Shown here in pieces: positions 36,335-47,932 of a DNA stretch of 64,000 nt (position 1 is the first letter of the stretch; every line of letters begins with the position of its first letter). Made by a program: the position numbers and the translations under genes. The notes below the pieces were generated by a model. It did not search any database. It saw only the letters and a list, made by a program, of their open reading frames with translations, and was not told where the DNA came from. Source of the stretch: Spirodela intermedia (taxonomy: Eukaryota > Streptophyta > Magnoliopsida > Alismatales > Araceae); the NCBI GenBank assembly GCA_902729315.2, contig LR746269.1, positions 5,983,501 through 6,047,500 of the forward strand, written 5' to 3'.

Positions 36335-38086
36335 GCCCTGCTCAAGTTGAAGTGGAGAGATTGAAAGCTATAAACTTTGAACAAAAAGAATCCAACTAAA
36401 AACTATGGAGAGACTTTATAAACATGTTTGTAAATTGTGTTTCCAAAGACACCTTAGATGAAATAATCAGCCTTAATATATTTGGTTTGTTCCTAAAAAA
36501 TAAGATTGAGAGTAATATGATGCACAAATTGATTGTCACATTAGAGATGCATAAGTTGATGATGAAAAAGGTCAAACTTCATAAAAAATTGGCATATTCA
36601 AATAAACTCTACATAACCTAATATTCTAAGTGAGCACTAGACAATGCAACTACATGTTACCTCTTGTTCTCCTAAGAGATAAGATTCTCTCCTCATAAAG
36701 AAGTAACTTGACCTTTAGAACCATCAATGTAGAAACAAGTTTGACACCTAATATTCATGCATCCACTAATTAACAACCATACCCTCAAAAAAGTGGACAT
36801 CGTAAGTGCTTAGAAAATTCAAAGCTGACCAAGATTCTTGATCACCACTTTACTCTAAATAAAAATTTTGAAACCAAAAATATAATGTTTATCATCACCC
36901 ATCAAAAAAATGTCATCAACATAAGTAAGTAGAATAATATAACATGTAGTAGTGTGGTGATAGAATATGATAAAATCAAAAACACTCCGATAAAGATTAA
37001 AATTCTGAATCAGCTTGTAGAAATAACTTAACTAAGTTTGAAGATACTACTTCAGCCCATAGATTGATTTCTACATATAGTAAATAGAATTTGATGAGTC
37101 AGCCAATACAAAATTAGAAGGTTGCTCTATATATAACTCCTCAAGATCACCATAAAGAAAAATATTCTTCATATCCAACTAGTGAAGAAGATATAAGAAG
37201 CAAACTGCAAACACAAGTAAGATACAAACTAAATTAAGCTTCGCCACCAAGGAGATAGTCTCAATATAATCTTCTCTATATATTTGATAAAATTCTTAGG
37301 CCACCAAGCGAGCTTATAAACAATTAAAAAAACCATCTACAATCATCTTGATCGTGAGTACCCAGTAACAACTCACTATAAGAGTGGACAAGGAATAAGG
37401 AATCAAATGTCAAGTTGAGGTACAATGAAGGGCCTCAATCTCCTCCACCATTATAACACATCAACTAAGGTGATTTAATGCTTAAGAAATAATCTTAGGA
37501 ATGAAAACATTTTTCATATAATAGTATAAAAAAAGGCATGGTACGACAAGGTGAAATGAGAATAAGAAATAAAGTTGAAAATATGATGTTTGGTATAGAA
37601 ACAAGGTACCTTACATAGGGTGATCATAAATGGTACAAGTGGGGCTAGTGGTGTTGAGTGTATAAGGGATGGCACAAGTAAAAAATCATTTGATGAAGAA
37701 GGATCAATAGTCAGGATAAATGCAGATGACAAATAAGAAACCTATAACACACGAAGAGAAGAAGATGAAATTAATGAAGAAAGAGACTTAAAAATACTAA
37801 CAAGATGGGTCCAAAGTCACATGAAAATAAAGAAATAGTTGCAATCTGTCTAGAGAAGGAGACCTTTCAAAAAAGATAACATATGTAGACACAAAATAAC
37901 GATGAATTAAAAGGAAATAACAATAGTACGCTTTCTAGTGGTGAGAGTAATCAAAGAAAATATACTTCATAGACTTGATGCAAGTTTATCAATACCTAAT
38001 CTAAATTTATGAACAAAACACAACCAAATATGTGTTTAGGTAAATGAAAGAGAGGGTGGCTAAAATATAGGATAGAAAAGAGAATC

Positions 38087-38358
38087 TAATATGGTACCCC
38101 TAAAGACATATGTCTACTAGAAGAGAACAGTCCAAAAGCTTCCAAAGTGAACACTAGGATAGAAACATGTTGAACAATATAAATACCCTCCTCTATGATT
38201 AATAGGGGGTATCATGGTAGAAGGTCATGAGAGGAAAGGGAGAGTGGAGAATTCTCTCAAACTAATTCCCATATGTTCATTATTTTCTCTCTTTTTTTTT
38301 CAATACATTGTTCGTTTTTCCCTTCTTTATTCAAGAAGAGAGAAGGGAATCATATCTA
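38087..38358 (+). repeat. Gypsy 5' LTR
   Basis: Pairs with 44456-44719. Shared landmarks are GGTACCCCTAAAGACAT near the start and GAGAGGAAAGGGAGAG in the middle. Preceded by target duplication GAATC. Confidence 0.85.
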
Positions 38359-40310
38359 GTATCAAAGCAAGCTTCTAGAGGTATGGGACTAAAAATTACA
38401 AAAAATTACTTAGAGACATTGGAGACCGATGTAGAACAAATCAAGGAAAAATAAAGGCGTACGAGGTAAGAGCTACAAAAATTGAAATCGGAATCAACAA
38501 ATCTGCTGCAATAATTCCATTAATAAATGGACGAAAAGGTTGATGAATTCAAGAAATCCATTAGTGAAAAGCTACTAACACTAAAAAAGAAGGATCTAAC
38601 AGTAAGTATGACATCTCAATTAATCAAGAACTCTCTAGAGAATGAAGAACAAGAGAGTTAATTCACAACTTGAGGTACCAACTTTTATATCAACTTCGAA
38701 TCAAATTTTGGATGAAAACAAATGAGTAAAGAAATGAGATCTTAACATCTTCAAAGGAGGCAATCCATAAGGATGGCTCTAATGTGTAGAGAGATATTTT
38801 TGAATCAACAAAATTCAAAAAGAATAACTAATTAAGATAATCAGCTTACACTTAATGATATAGCATCGGAATGATATATTTGGACAGAGGATAGGTACCC
38901 GTTTACAAATTGATAAAATTTTCACAACTAACTTGAGAGGCATTTTAGAACTTCCAATGTAGAAAACATGTATTAATTATTTCTTAATATCTAACATAGA
39001 GGATTTGTATCTGATTATAAATAATAATTCAAATGTTTATCTACCTTTCTTCTTAATATTTAGAGGAAGTCATAGACCAAACATATTTGAAAGGTTTAAA
39101 GTTAGAAATTCAGTTTGAATTGTCTAGAACAAAGTCAATAGGATTATTAAAAATAACAAATGCTCTTTTAGAGGTTGAAGAGCACTTATGCACTTTGTGT
39201 GAAGCATGGCATATCAAGGACAAAGATTCATTTTATGTCTTGCTACACATCAAGGACAATAAAATTTCCCTCATCAAGAAGAAATCTTACAAGAAATGAT
39301 GAGAGAAGGCCAAACTCTTCCCGCAAGTCAACAATTAAAAATGAAATAAAAAAATAAGGGTGGATGAAATTTTTTTACAAAGCAAATAGAGATGACAAAT
39401 TCAATTAACAGATGTTGAAGTTCATGAACGTAGGATCATATATTTATGCTTCCATTATGATGATAAATATGGACATGGTTATTATTATAAAAATTTTTTC
39501 TACATTTTAATTGTTCATTCTAATGATAAATTAGGTAGATATAGAATATTCGTGCATTGAAGAAGAAACATTACTTACTACACATATATTATTGAATTTT
39601 GTGATTTGACTAATACAACCAAGATCAATAAACTAAAATAGTCCTTGTAGGGTCGTGATGTTATTATTATGGTGGACTATGAAGCCACAAATAACTTCAT
39701 ATATGTGAGTCTAATTAAGAAACTTGAATTACCTTTAAATGAATCCATGAGTTATGACATCATTATAAGTAACGGTCATATGGTTAAAAAATAAGAAAAT
39801 TATAAAGATGTTACTCTACAATTACAAAGATTGATGATTACATAAAATTTCTTACCTTTACAGTTATGGAGCACAAACCTCATGCTTAGTATGTAATGGT
39901 TGGGAACAATTGAATGGATGTATGTTCATTGGCGACTATCAAATATGAAATTCGTGGTGAATGGGAAGGTAAAAATCTTAAAAGAAAATGCAATTATATC
40001 AAAAGTTGATATTTCTTTAAATGTTATGAAAAAATCAATCAAGAAGAATCAATCATTATTGTTAGAATTATACTAAGTATCAACAACTTCTCAAGAACAT
40101 ATAAAAATAATCTTTGATGCCAAATTAGAAGGTATACTTTGTAGCCAATTTTCTCGAGTGTTTTCTCCACTAATTGAATTACTACTTATAAGAGAGATAG
40201 ATCATTCAATCTATGTCTACACTAGAACTAAATTTGTCAATTTGAGGTTATATAGATATTCACATTATCAAAAGAATTAAATCAAGAAGATTATTCAAGA
40301 ACTAGGTAAT

Positions 40311-41935
40311 TGATAACATGCTATTTATGCATGTAATTATATAATTATTAATGCAAATTAATGCATTAATCATTACAAATATATGCATGTTATCATATTT
40401 TAAGTATATTTCTATTATTTTGTGTAAATTCATGTTATGATCTTAAAATACACCAAATTATAGATTATTATAAATAATTACACATTACAATCTTTAATCC
40501 TAATTATATTTATGATCATAATCATATTTTAAGAGTGAAAATATGAGAGAAAAGATATTTATTAACATTTATGTATTTATATAAATTTATTTTATATAAT
40601 ACATAATTGTATAAAATTAATTAAAATTTATTCTCTTCTTATTTTAATAATTTGACCTTTTATAATGATAGATTATTCAATTTTGAATCAAAAAAAACAA
40701 ATTTGAATTAATTTGGAGTTGTATTTTGAAAGTTATGATTTTTACAATTTTATAGAATTTCTGGAATTTTTCTGAATTTATTTATTTATATTTTATTTTC
40801 GATTTTTAAATGTTTTAAATTAATTAAAAAATCGCAAAAAGGGGTTATATGTCGCGCGTGTACACGTGGATCTAAAGTCCTTTGTTTTTCCCGTGTGGGA
40901 CTAAAGTCCCTTAGTTTTTTTATGTGCAGGAGGCGTGGCGTGATCTCGTGCGTCCGATCGACATCGCGACAAATAGCGTGCGTAGATCACGTGGAATCGA
41001 GGCCCACGCGATCAGAGATCAACCACGTGCCTAAATACTCACTTAAGTGAATAAATTGTGACCGTCTGATCGAGAGTTATAACGGTCTAGATTATTCACA
41101 TCAGATGGACATCCAATCACATCTTAACCGCACGATCACGATCGGACGATCGTCGAATCGTCGCGACGATTCGAGAAGAGGCGTCTCATCGCGATCGTCC
41201 ATCGCGATCAACTCCATCAGATCGGACAGCCACGATCATTTACGAATTTTATAAAATCCGTTCTTCGCGACGGAAGAACGGCCGCGATCAATCTTCAATT
41301 TCTCCTTGTTTAGAGCTCCAATTCGCCCGCCATCTTTTTCATTATGTTTGCAACTCATTTCCGCTTCTGTTGGGTTTTTAATTTCAATGTTTTATTGAAA
41401 GAATTGGAAGAAATCAAGTCTTGAACTCCTCTTTCGTCTTCGAAAATTCGCAATGAAAAGCCTTGCATCCGGCGATTAATTGGATCATTTCGAAGGCTAA
41501 TTTGGGTTAGATTGTTTGTTTTCATATTAATCTTTCATCATTTACTGTTAATTTTACTTTAATTATTGTAGATTAAGTTAAATTTAGTTTTAATTTCTGT
41601 TTTTAATCATTTCGCGATACGAAAATTTCTCTTAACTTCAAACTTCGATTACTCTTCGAATTCTCGTCCAAATCACCTGATTTTTGATTCCATGAATTCG
41701 AAATTGAGTTATCTTTCTTAATGTACTAAAATTTCCAATTTCTAACCTAGTTTCATCGTCTGATTTGACCGAATTTCAAAGATATCTCTCAAATTTCCTT
41801 AATTCTCCGTGGATTCGACCCTTAATTACCATTATACTAATTAATTACTTTGATTAATCATAAATTGGTAAGATTAGGACTTTGTTTTGACACTGAATCG
41901 TGTGCATTCAACGACCATACGATTTAGTCTCGTCA
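40311..41935. mobile_element. Solo-LTR-like insertion inside the gypsy reverse transcriptase
   Basis: A 1625-base unit starting TGATAACATG and ending CTCGTCA, flanked by the exact 5-bp duplication GTAAT (40306-40310 and 41936-41940). Removing it and one GTAAT restores continuity of the decayed gypsy frame across ATTCAAGAACTAG and TGCATGTATC. TG..CA ends, a 5-bp duplication and the absence of internal coding sequence fit a solo LTR of a large LTR element; orientation and parent are not known. Confidence 0.75.
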
Positions 41936-44455
41936 GTAATGCATGTATCATTCAACTATTATAGAGCCCTTACACTAGCCTAACAATTTTAGTAACAAAG
42001 AAAGACGAAGGATGGTGATTTTGTGTGGATTATCATGCCTTAAACTAAATAGTTGTGTTCAATTTGACAGTATAATCAAATTGGATTATTATCAAATATG
42101 AAAGATGATAATTTTTTTAAAATTAGATTTAAAATCAGACTATTATCAAATCAGAATGAAGAAAGATGACATCCCTAAAATAGCATTTAAAACTTATCAA
42201 GGGCATTATGAATGTGGTAATGCCATTTGGTTTAATGAATGATCTTACTACATTTTAGTTATTAATGAATGAGATTTTTTGACCTTTTATTCGTCCATTT
42301 ATTCTAGTATTTTTTGATGACATTCTAATTTATAATAGAGACTTTGATCAACATGAACAACACCTCTTACAAGTATTCTAAGTATTGTTAGATAACCATT
42401 TACATGTAAACACAAAGAAGTGACACATAGGTCAACACAAATTATAATATCTTGGGTACTAGATTTCTACCAAAAGAATAATAGTGAATCAAGGAAAAAA
42501 AAATTACTATGACAAATTGGTCAGCTCCAAAGGATGTTTGCAAATTGTGGTTGTTCCTAGGACTTATTAGTTAATATCATTGTTTTGTGGCAAGATATAT
42601 GTTTTAATTCCAACACCCATGATAAAATTGTTGAAGGAGTCATTTTGTTAGAATCAAGATGCTCAATATATTTTTAATCAACTACAAAAGATAATATCTA
42701 ATAACTCTAATATTATCTTTACTTGATTTTTGTAAGTCATTTATCATTGAAACATATGCTTCAAATTATGAGATTGGAGTTGTATTAATATAAGAAGACA
42801 GATCTATAGCTTATTTCAATTAAAATTTATTAAAACATCTACAAGCTAAATCAACCTATGAATGAGAATTATTTGATATAGTAAAATATGTCTAAATATA
42901 GCATCATAACTTGTTACATCAAAGGTTTATAATCTGCAAAAATCAAAAGTCTTTTAAGTTTTTAGTTGAGCATAAGATCGTATTAGATCTTTATCACATG
43001 TGATTAATTAAATTGATGAGTCTAGATTTCAAATTTTGATTTAAAGCGAAGAGATATAATAAAGTGGCAGATACTACAAGAAATTATTCTTTATCACAAG
43101 AAATTATCTAGTATCAAAAGTCTTGCCTCCCCACTAGCACAAAACTACAAGAAATGTTTATCTTATTTTCAATTGATTGATCTTACTAAGATCAAAGACA
43201 AAAAATCTCATAACTCAAAATTATTCTCAAATATTTATGATCTCTCTAAAGACCCTTAGGCACATCTTAACTTTTCATTACAATAAAGAATATTACTACA
43301 TAAATGACTAATAGTTTTAGTTTAATCTATTTTTTAAGATAATTTTATGATAGCCCAAGTGATGGATATGTTAGATTTCTTTAAACTTATTAGAGAGTCT
43401 CAAATAATATCCATCTAATATGAAAAGTCAATTAAGAGATATATTAATGAGTGTATAGTATGTCTCAAGACATCTTCACTTGCTCTTATAAGTCTACTTC
43501 AACCATTACCATTGCCTGCATAAATCTAGGAGGACTTAACTATGATTTTTTTATAGTGATTACTTCGATCTAAAGGTTTCAATTATATATTGATTGTCAT
43601 GGACAGATTGAGAAAATACAATCACTTCGATCTATTTTTTAGCTCCTAAGGTTGACTTATCTTTTCCAAGGAAGTGGTACAACTTTATGGTATGCCAAGA
43701 TCAATTATTTTAAATTGTGATAATTTTTTTGTTAGTAATTTTTGAAATGAATTATTTAAACTAATGGGCAGTCGGAGTTCGTCAATTGATATTTGGAAAC
43801 TTAAGATGTTTTGCATCTAATACTTGAAAGGTCAAAAGTGAAGGTAAAAAAAGTCTCCTTTCATAAACTAAACATCTCGTTTTCTTCTATCAACCTTCTA
43901 TTTCATAATAATTTAGGCATGCTTTAATTGGTCTTCGATGATACTGAGCACCCGATCTCTATCATGTAGTTATTGATTTACTGTAAAAATATGTGAAGAG
44001 AAAATTTCATACTTGATGATGGTAGGAAAAGATCTCATTTATAAAGCACATTAAATAGGGTTGAAATCTCTAACCAAAAAGTTAAATAAAAAATTGGCAT
44101 CATGATATTTTGAACTATATAAGGTCCTCCATCAGGTGAACCAATCAACCAATCAATTAGATCTTCTAATTCGCTCTTCAATTCACCTAATGTTTCATGT
44201 ATCACAACTACATAGGACGATAAGTTTTCAAGATCATGTACAACCCTTGTCTCCAAATTTAACATAGGAACTCAAATAGAGACTTGAGCTAGAATCTTAT
44301 CAAAAACTTCATCCCACAACAATATGACCCGAGGTCCTAATCAAATGAGCACGTCTTCTAGAATTTTAAACAACATGGGAAGCAACTTAAGAGAAAATAC
44401 ATTAGTTCCCTAACGTCCACCTTGAGGACAAGGTGGATTTGAATGAGGGGAGTAC

Positions 44456-44719
44456 TGATATAGTACCCCTAAAGACATGTCCACTATAAAAGAATAATCT
44501 AAAAACTTCCATAGTGAACACTAAGATAAAAATAGGTTGAACAATATAAATACCTTCCTTTGTGATTAAGACGGGGTATTGTGGTAAAAGGTTATGAGAG
44601 GAAAGGGAGAGTAAGAAATTCTCTCGAACTAATTCTCATATGTTCATTATTCTTTATTTTTTAAAATATATTATTTTTTTGTACTTCTTTATTCAAGAGG
44701 AGAGAAGTTGATCGTATTA
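44456..44719 (+). repeat. Gypsy 3' LTR
   Basis: Starts TGATATAGTACC directly after the purine-rich tract and ends TATTA before the GAATC target duplication at 44720-44724. Confidence 0.85.
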
Positions 44720-46921
44720 GAATCTAATGTTAGAGGACGGAATATGACATTCAGTTAATAAGGTAGACATTAGTGAGGACATCCCCTCAAAACTATAAAG
44801 GCACATGAGTGACGGTGAGAATAATACAAGTAGTCTCAACAATACGATAAAGTTTACGTTCAATAAATAATATTCTGTTAAGGGGTATGTGGACAAGATG
44901 AGTGGTGGAAAATGTTATATTGTTGGAGGAAGGCGGTCATAGGTAGATTAAATTACTTATTCGTATTATATGATCAAAGAGTGCAAATGATGATGTCAAA
45001 TTGTGTGTGAACTTCTGCACAAATAATTACAAAGATGGAAAACAACTCAATATAGTCTTTCATAAGATACACTCAGACACAAATAACTATCAACAAAAAT
45101 ACAAAAATATTTATAATCAAATTGTGTAGATACACAACTAGTATCTCACATATCAAAATGAATAAGTTCAAAAAGGAATGTAACTCTAGGATATGAATGG
45201 AAATGAAAAACTATCTTAGTATGCTTTCTAAATTGACAAGAGTCACACTCGAGGGTAGACAAATATGACAAATTAAGAAACAAATACTTGAGTTTTGACA
45301 TAGAGGCATACCTAAGTTAACAATGAATTTTAAGCAAAGAGACATTAGCACAAGTTATTAGATCAAGAGGATGCAAGTAATAAAGACTATCACACTTAAC
45401 TCTATCAATTTTATTTTTAGTCTTCAAATTCTACACAACACAAGATTCAAGAAGAAACATAATAAATACATTATGTGTGTGGGTAAGAAAGTTAATAGAA
45501 ATAAGGTTGAAATGAGACTAAGAAATTTGTAAAACAAATGTAAAGGAAGACAAGGCAAGGGTAAAAATTTCTCAATGTTAAGAATTGAAGTCTTCAATCC
45601 ATCAACGAGGGTGAGTAAAGGATGAGAAAAATATGAGCAGTAAGAGGTGAAATAAGAACATAGATTAGAGATATAATGAGTGGTACTTAAATCAAAGACC
45701 TATGGGTAAGACTTGTTAACAAATGTAGATGTTGAAGTAGCATATGATTGAACCATAAATGGCTAAAACAATGGCCAAATAATAAAAGCAACATCATGAT
45801 GGTGTAGAGTCAAAGATAGAATTTGAGTCGCAACTTACTAAGATAAATATTAAATAACTATACAATCTAGAAGAACCCACTGCATCTCCTCCTTAGTCAA
45901 GGCAAAATCAGGGAGTAGTGGATGAAGCCAATGGTCAAGTTGGTGGATACACAATAGTCTTATTTGATGTAGCATGAGCCTAAGGTTACTCATGAAGAGC
46001 ATAATAATGATCTCAAATGTTGCATTTCTGACTGCAATAAGAACACTTAATATGACAATTAGATTTGTCACACTTGTCACCACATGTGCCTCCATCACAT
46101 CTCTGATCTCTAGAGCCATGAGAGTGACCACCATTAAAAAAAACAACAGAAGAGGCATCCATGACAACAAACTCAAGCCATTGAGAGGAATTTGTTACAG
46201 TAATAAGCACCCAAGAAAGATAGCAAAAAACTTCAGCAAAAGAAGAAACTTTCGACTCCAACATAAACTAATTTTGTGCATCATCATATTCTCCTAAAAG
46301 AGTTGATGACATTGAAGCGATCTCTTTGGTGCTACATCATTGATAGATCTATAGATAGTGACATCAATGAAGTTTTCACTCATCTCGAATAAATACTTCA
46401 AAGTACTCCACCAATAAGTATTGCCCCTTTTGAATCCTATAGAACTCGGTCTAGACATCGTATTGGTGGGTGAGATTGTTGGTACATATCAATCTGAAAT
46501 GATCTCACACTTGGCAAGACATGTCAAAGTCATGTATGATAGATATCATGCACATGAGGCTCTAGAGAGATCCATAAATAGGCCAATAAATGTTGATCAT
46601 CATGGTTCTACTTTTAAAGTGTATCAGGCTTTATACGTAGATCTTTCGCAATGAGATGCAATATTTCTTGTCCTACAAAAACATGAATAGTACAATCCTA
46701 TTGTCAATAATTCTCAACACCCGATAAGTGGCGAGTGATGATATCACAACCCCTAATGAAGGAGTCAAATGTGTTGTAAGCACTATAGGAATAATATTCT
46801 TTTTCATAGAAGTCTTGGAACTCCTCAAGTCATCAAACATATCCGTGAAGAAGTGACAAATAAAGGAATCCTCAAACACAAACATGAAAACCCTAGCATA
46901 ACAAACGTAGCTTTGATACCA

Positions 46922-47044
46922 TGTAGCCATAAACAAATTAATAAAATAAAAGAGAGGATAGAAGCCCTATACATATATGGGTGAGTAGAGAGAAAGTGGG
47001 CCAAGCCCATAAACATGAAAAAGATAAAAATATGTATCTCTATA
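46922..47044 (-). repeat. Copia 5' LTR
   Basis: Pairs with 36213-36334. The tRNA-Met-like primer site is immediately adjacent at 46910-46921. The outer end is slightly decayed, so the last bases are approximate. Confidence 0.75.
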
Positions 47045-47932
47045 GTTCAATACCAGTTTTTTAAAATATTTTATTTATTAAATGAAATTCAAAGTTGATG
47101 ATTTAGAAGTCAATGTAGGCTGGCCATACCGGCCTGGCCCGTTTTATTAATCTTTCTTCCATGTCTAATAGTGGACTCCAAATGCCATGGTTATATATCC
47201 TCCACCCTCCTCCCTCGTCGCCACCTGTCTCCTCCCTAAATGACATGTTCATAAATTTATGAATGTCCCTGACGGCCTTCCCTCCGCTCTCGATATTCCT
47301 CACGGTGATCTTGTCTTGACCCCTAAATTTCAACCTCTGTATGACCATTCAGTCAAACTAGTAAGAATATACAGCAGCAAATTAGATTATGTGATTGTAA
47401 GAAAACAATGGCTACGTCTGGATTCCTGATCAACACACATGCAGGATTCATATTCCTACAAGTCAACATCCATTGTTCAACACATCTAGAAAAATATTAT
47501 TAATACCACCACCTATGAATATTATTAGTTGATTGGCAAAACAAAGATGAACTCATGGAAAAAGAAGAATGGAAATGAACTTTGGATTATCACTAGTCGT
47601 AGGGCATGTGGTGCTTATGCAATCTTAGCAGTGTGTAGGGCTCACTCAATCCTTGAACAGATGTATGGAATTAGGTCTCTTAGTTTTTGATACAAGTCAT
47701 AGCGTTGTCAAGAGCTGCCGATTATGTTCACATTGACCAATTCTGACGTCCTACTCACACCAGCTGAAATTGAGGAAGATGATCTCAAAGAGGTGAGCAA
47801 AAAGGGAGCATTGACCAATTTGGAAGTATCCTTAAACTCCTTAGTAAATATGACATACACTCAGACACTAAAGTTCTGAGGGGAGGTCAAAGGACAACTA
47901 GATATCCATTTCACTAGCTATTTGATAAGTCT
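47045..47932. other. Spacer between the copia element and the TIR element
   Basis: No recognised gene. A minus-strand frame at 47348-47103 (82 codons, with LKFRGQDKITVRNIESGGK) has host-like composition unlike the surrounding repeats and may be an exon fragment, but I do not recognise it. Confidence 0.35.

Larger units (their letters stand above)
38087..44719 (+). mobile_element. Ty3/gypsy LTR retrotransposon nested in the copia element
   Basis: Plus strand. LTRs are 38087-38358 and 44456-44719. The exact 5-bp target duplication GAATC is at 38082-38086 and 44720-44724. A tRNA-Met-like primer site (GTATCAAAGC) follows the left LTR. Inside, decayed pol is readable in order: the reverse transcriptase start before 40305, continuing after 41941 with VTKKDEGW and FCVDYHALN, the catalytic FFDDILIY at about 42309-42335, and integrase near 43420-43800 with LLQPLPLPA and DRLRKY. 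The purine tract GATTTGAATGAGGGGAGT ends right before the 3' LTR. Multiple stops make it non-autonomous now. Confidence 0.85.
36213..47044 (-). mobile_element. Ty1/copia LTR retrotransposon, decayed, interrupted by a gypsy element
   Basis: Minus-strand element. Terminal repeats are 36213-36334 and about 46922-47044 (about 122 bases each, TGTAG..CTACA on the left). A primer-binding site matching initiator-Met tRNA (TGGTATCAAAGC, minus strand) lies at 46910-46921 directly inside the right LTR, so the right LTR is the 5' one. Toward the left LTR, degraded reverse transcriptase and RNase H are readable at about 37320-36340: a SIYGLK-like block, then FYHHT and VDDIFLMGDD-like residues, and a final ADIFTKSL-like block whose stop is a few bases from the LTR. 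A Cys-rich stretch near 46010-46100 may be the gag zinc knuckle. Stops are frequent. The target duplication was not found. Confidence 0.8.

Noticed and set aside
45850-46297. Frames of about 105 codons on both strands near 46 kb
   Set aside because: They lie in the decayed copia internal region; the plus-strand frames are antisense to it. The Cys-rich minus-strand part is treated as a possible gag knuckle only.
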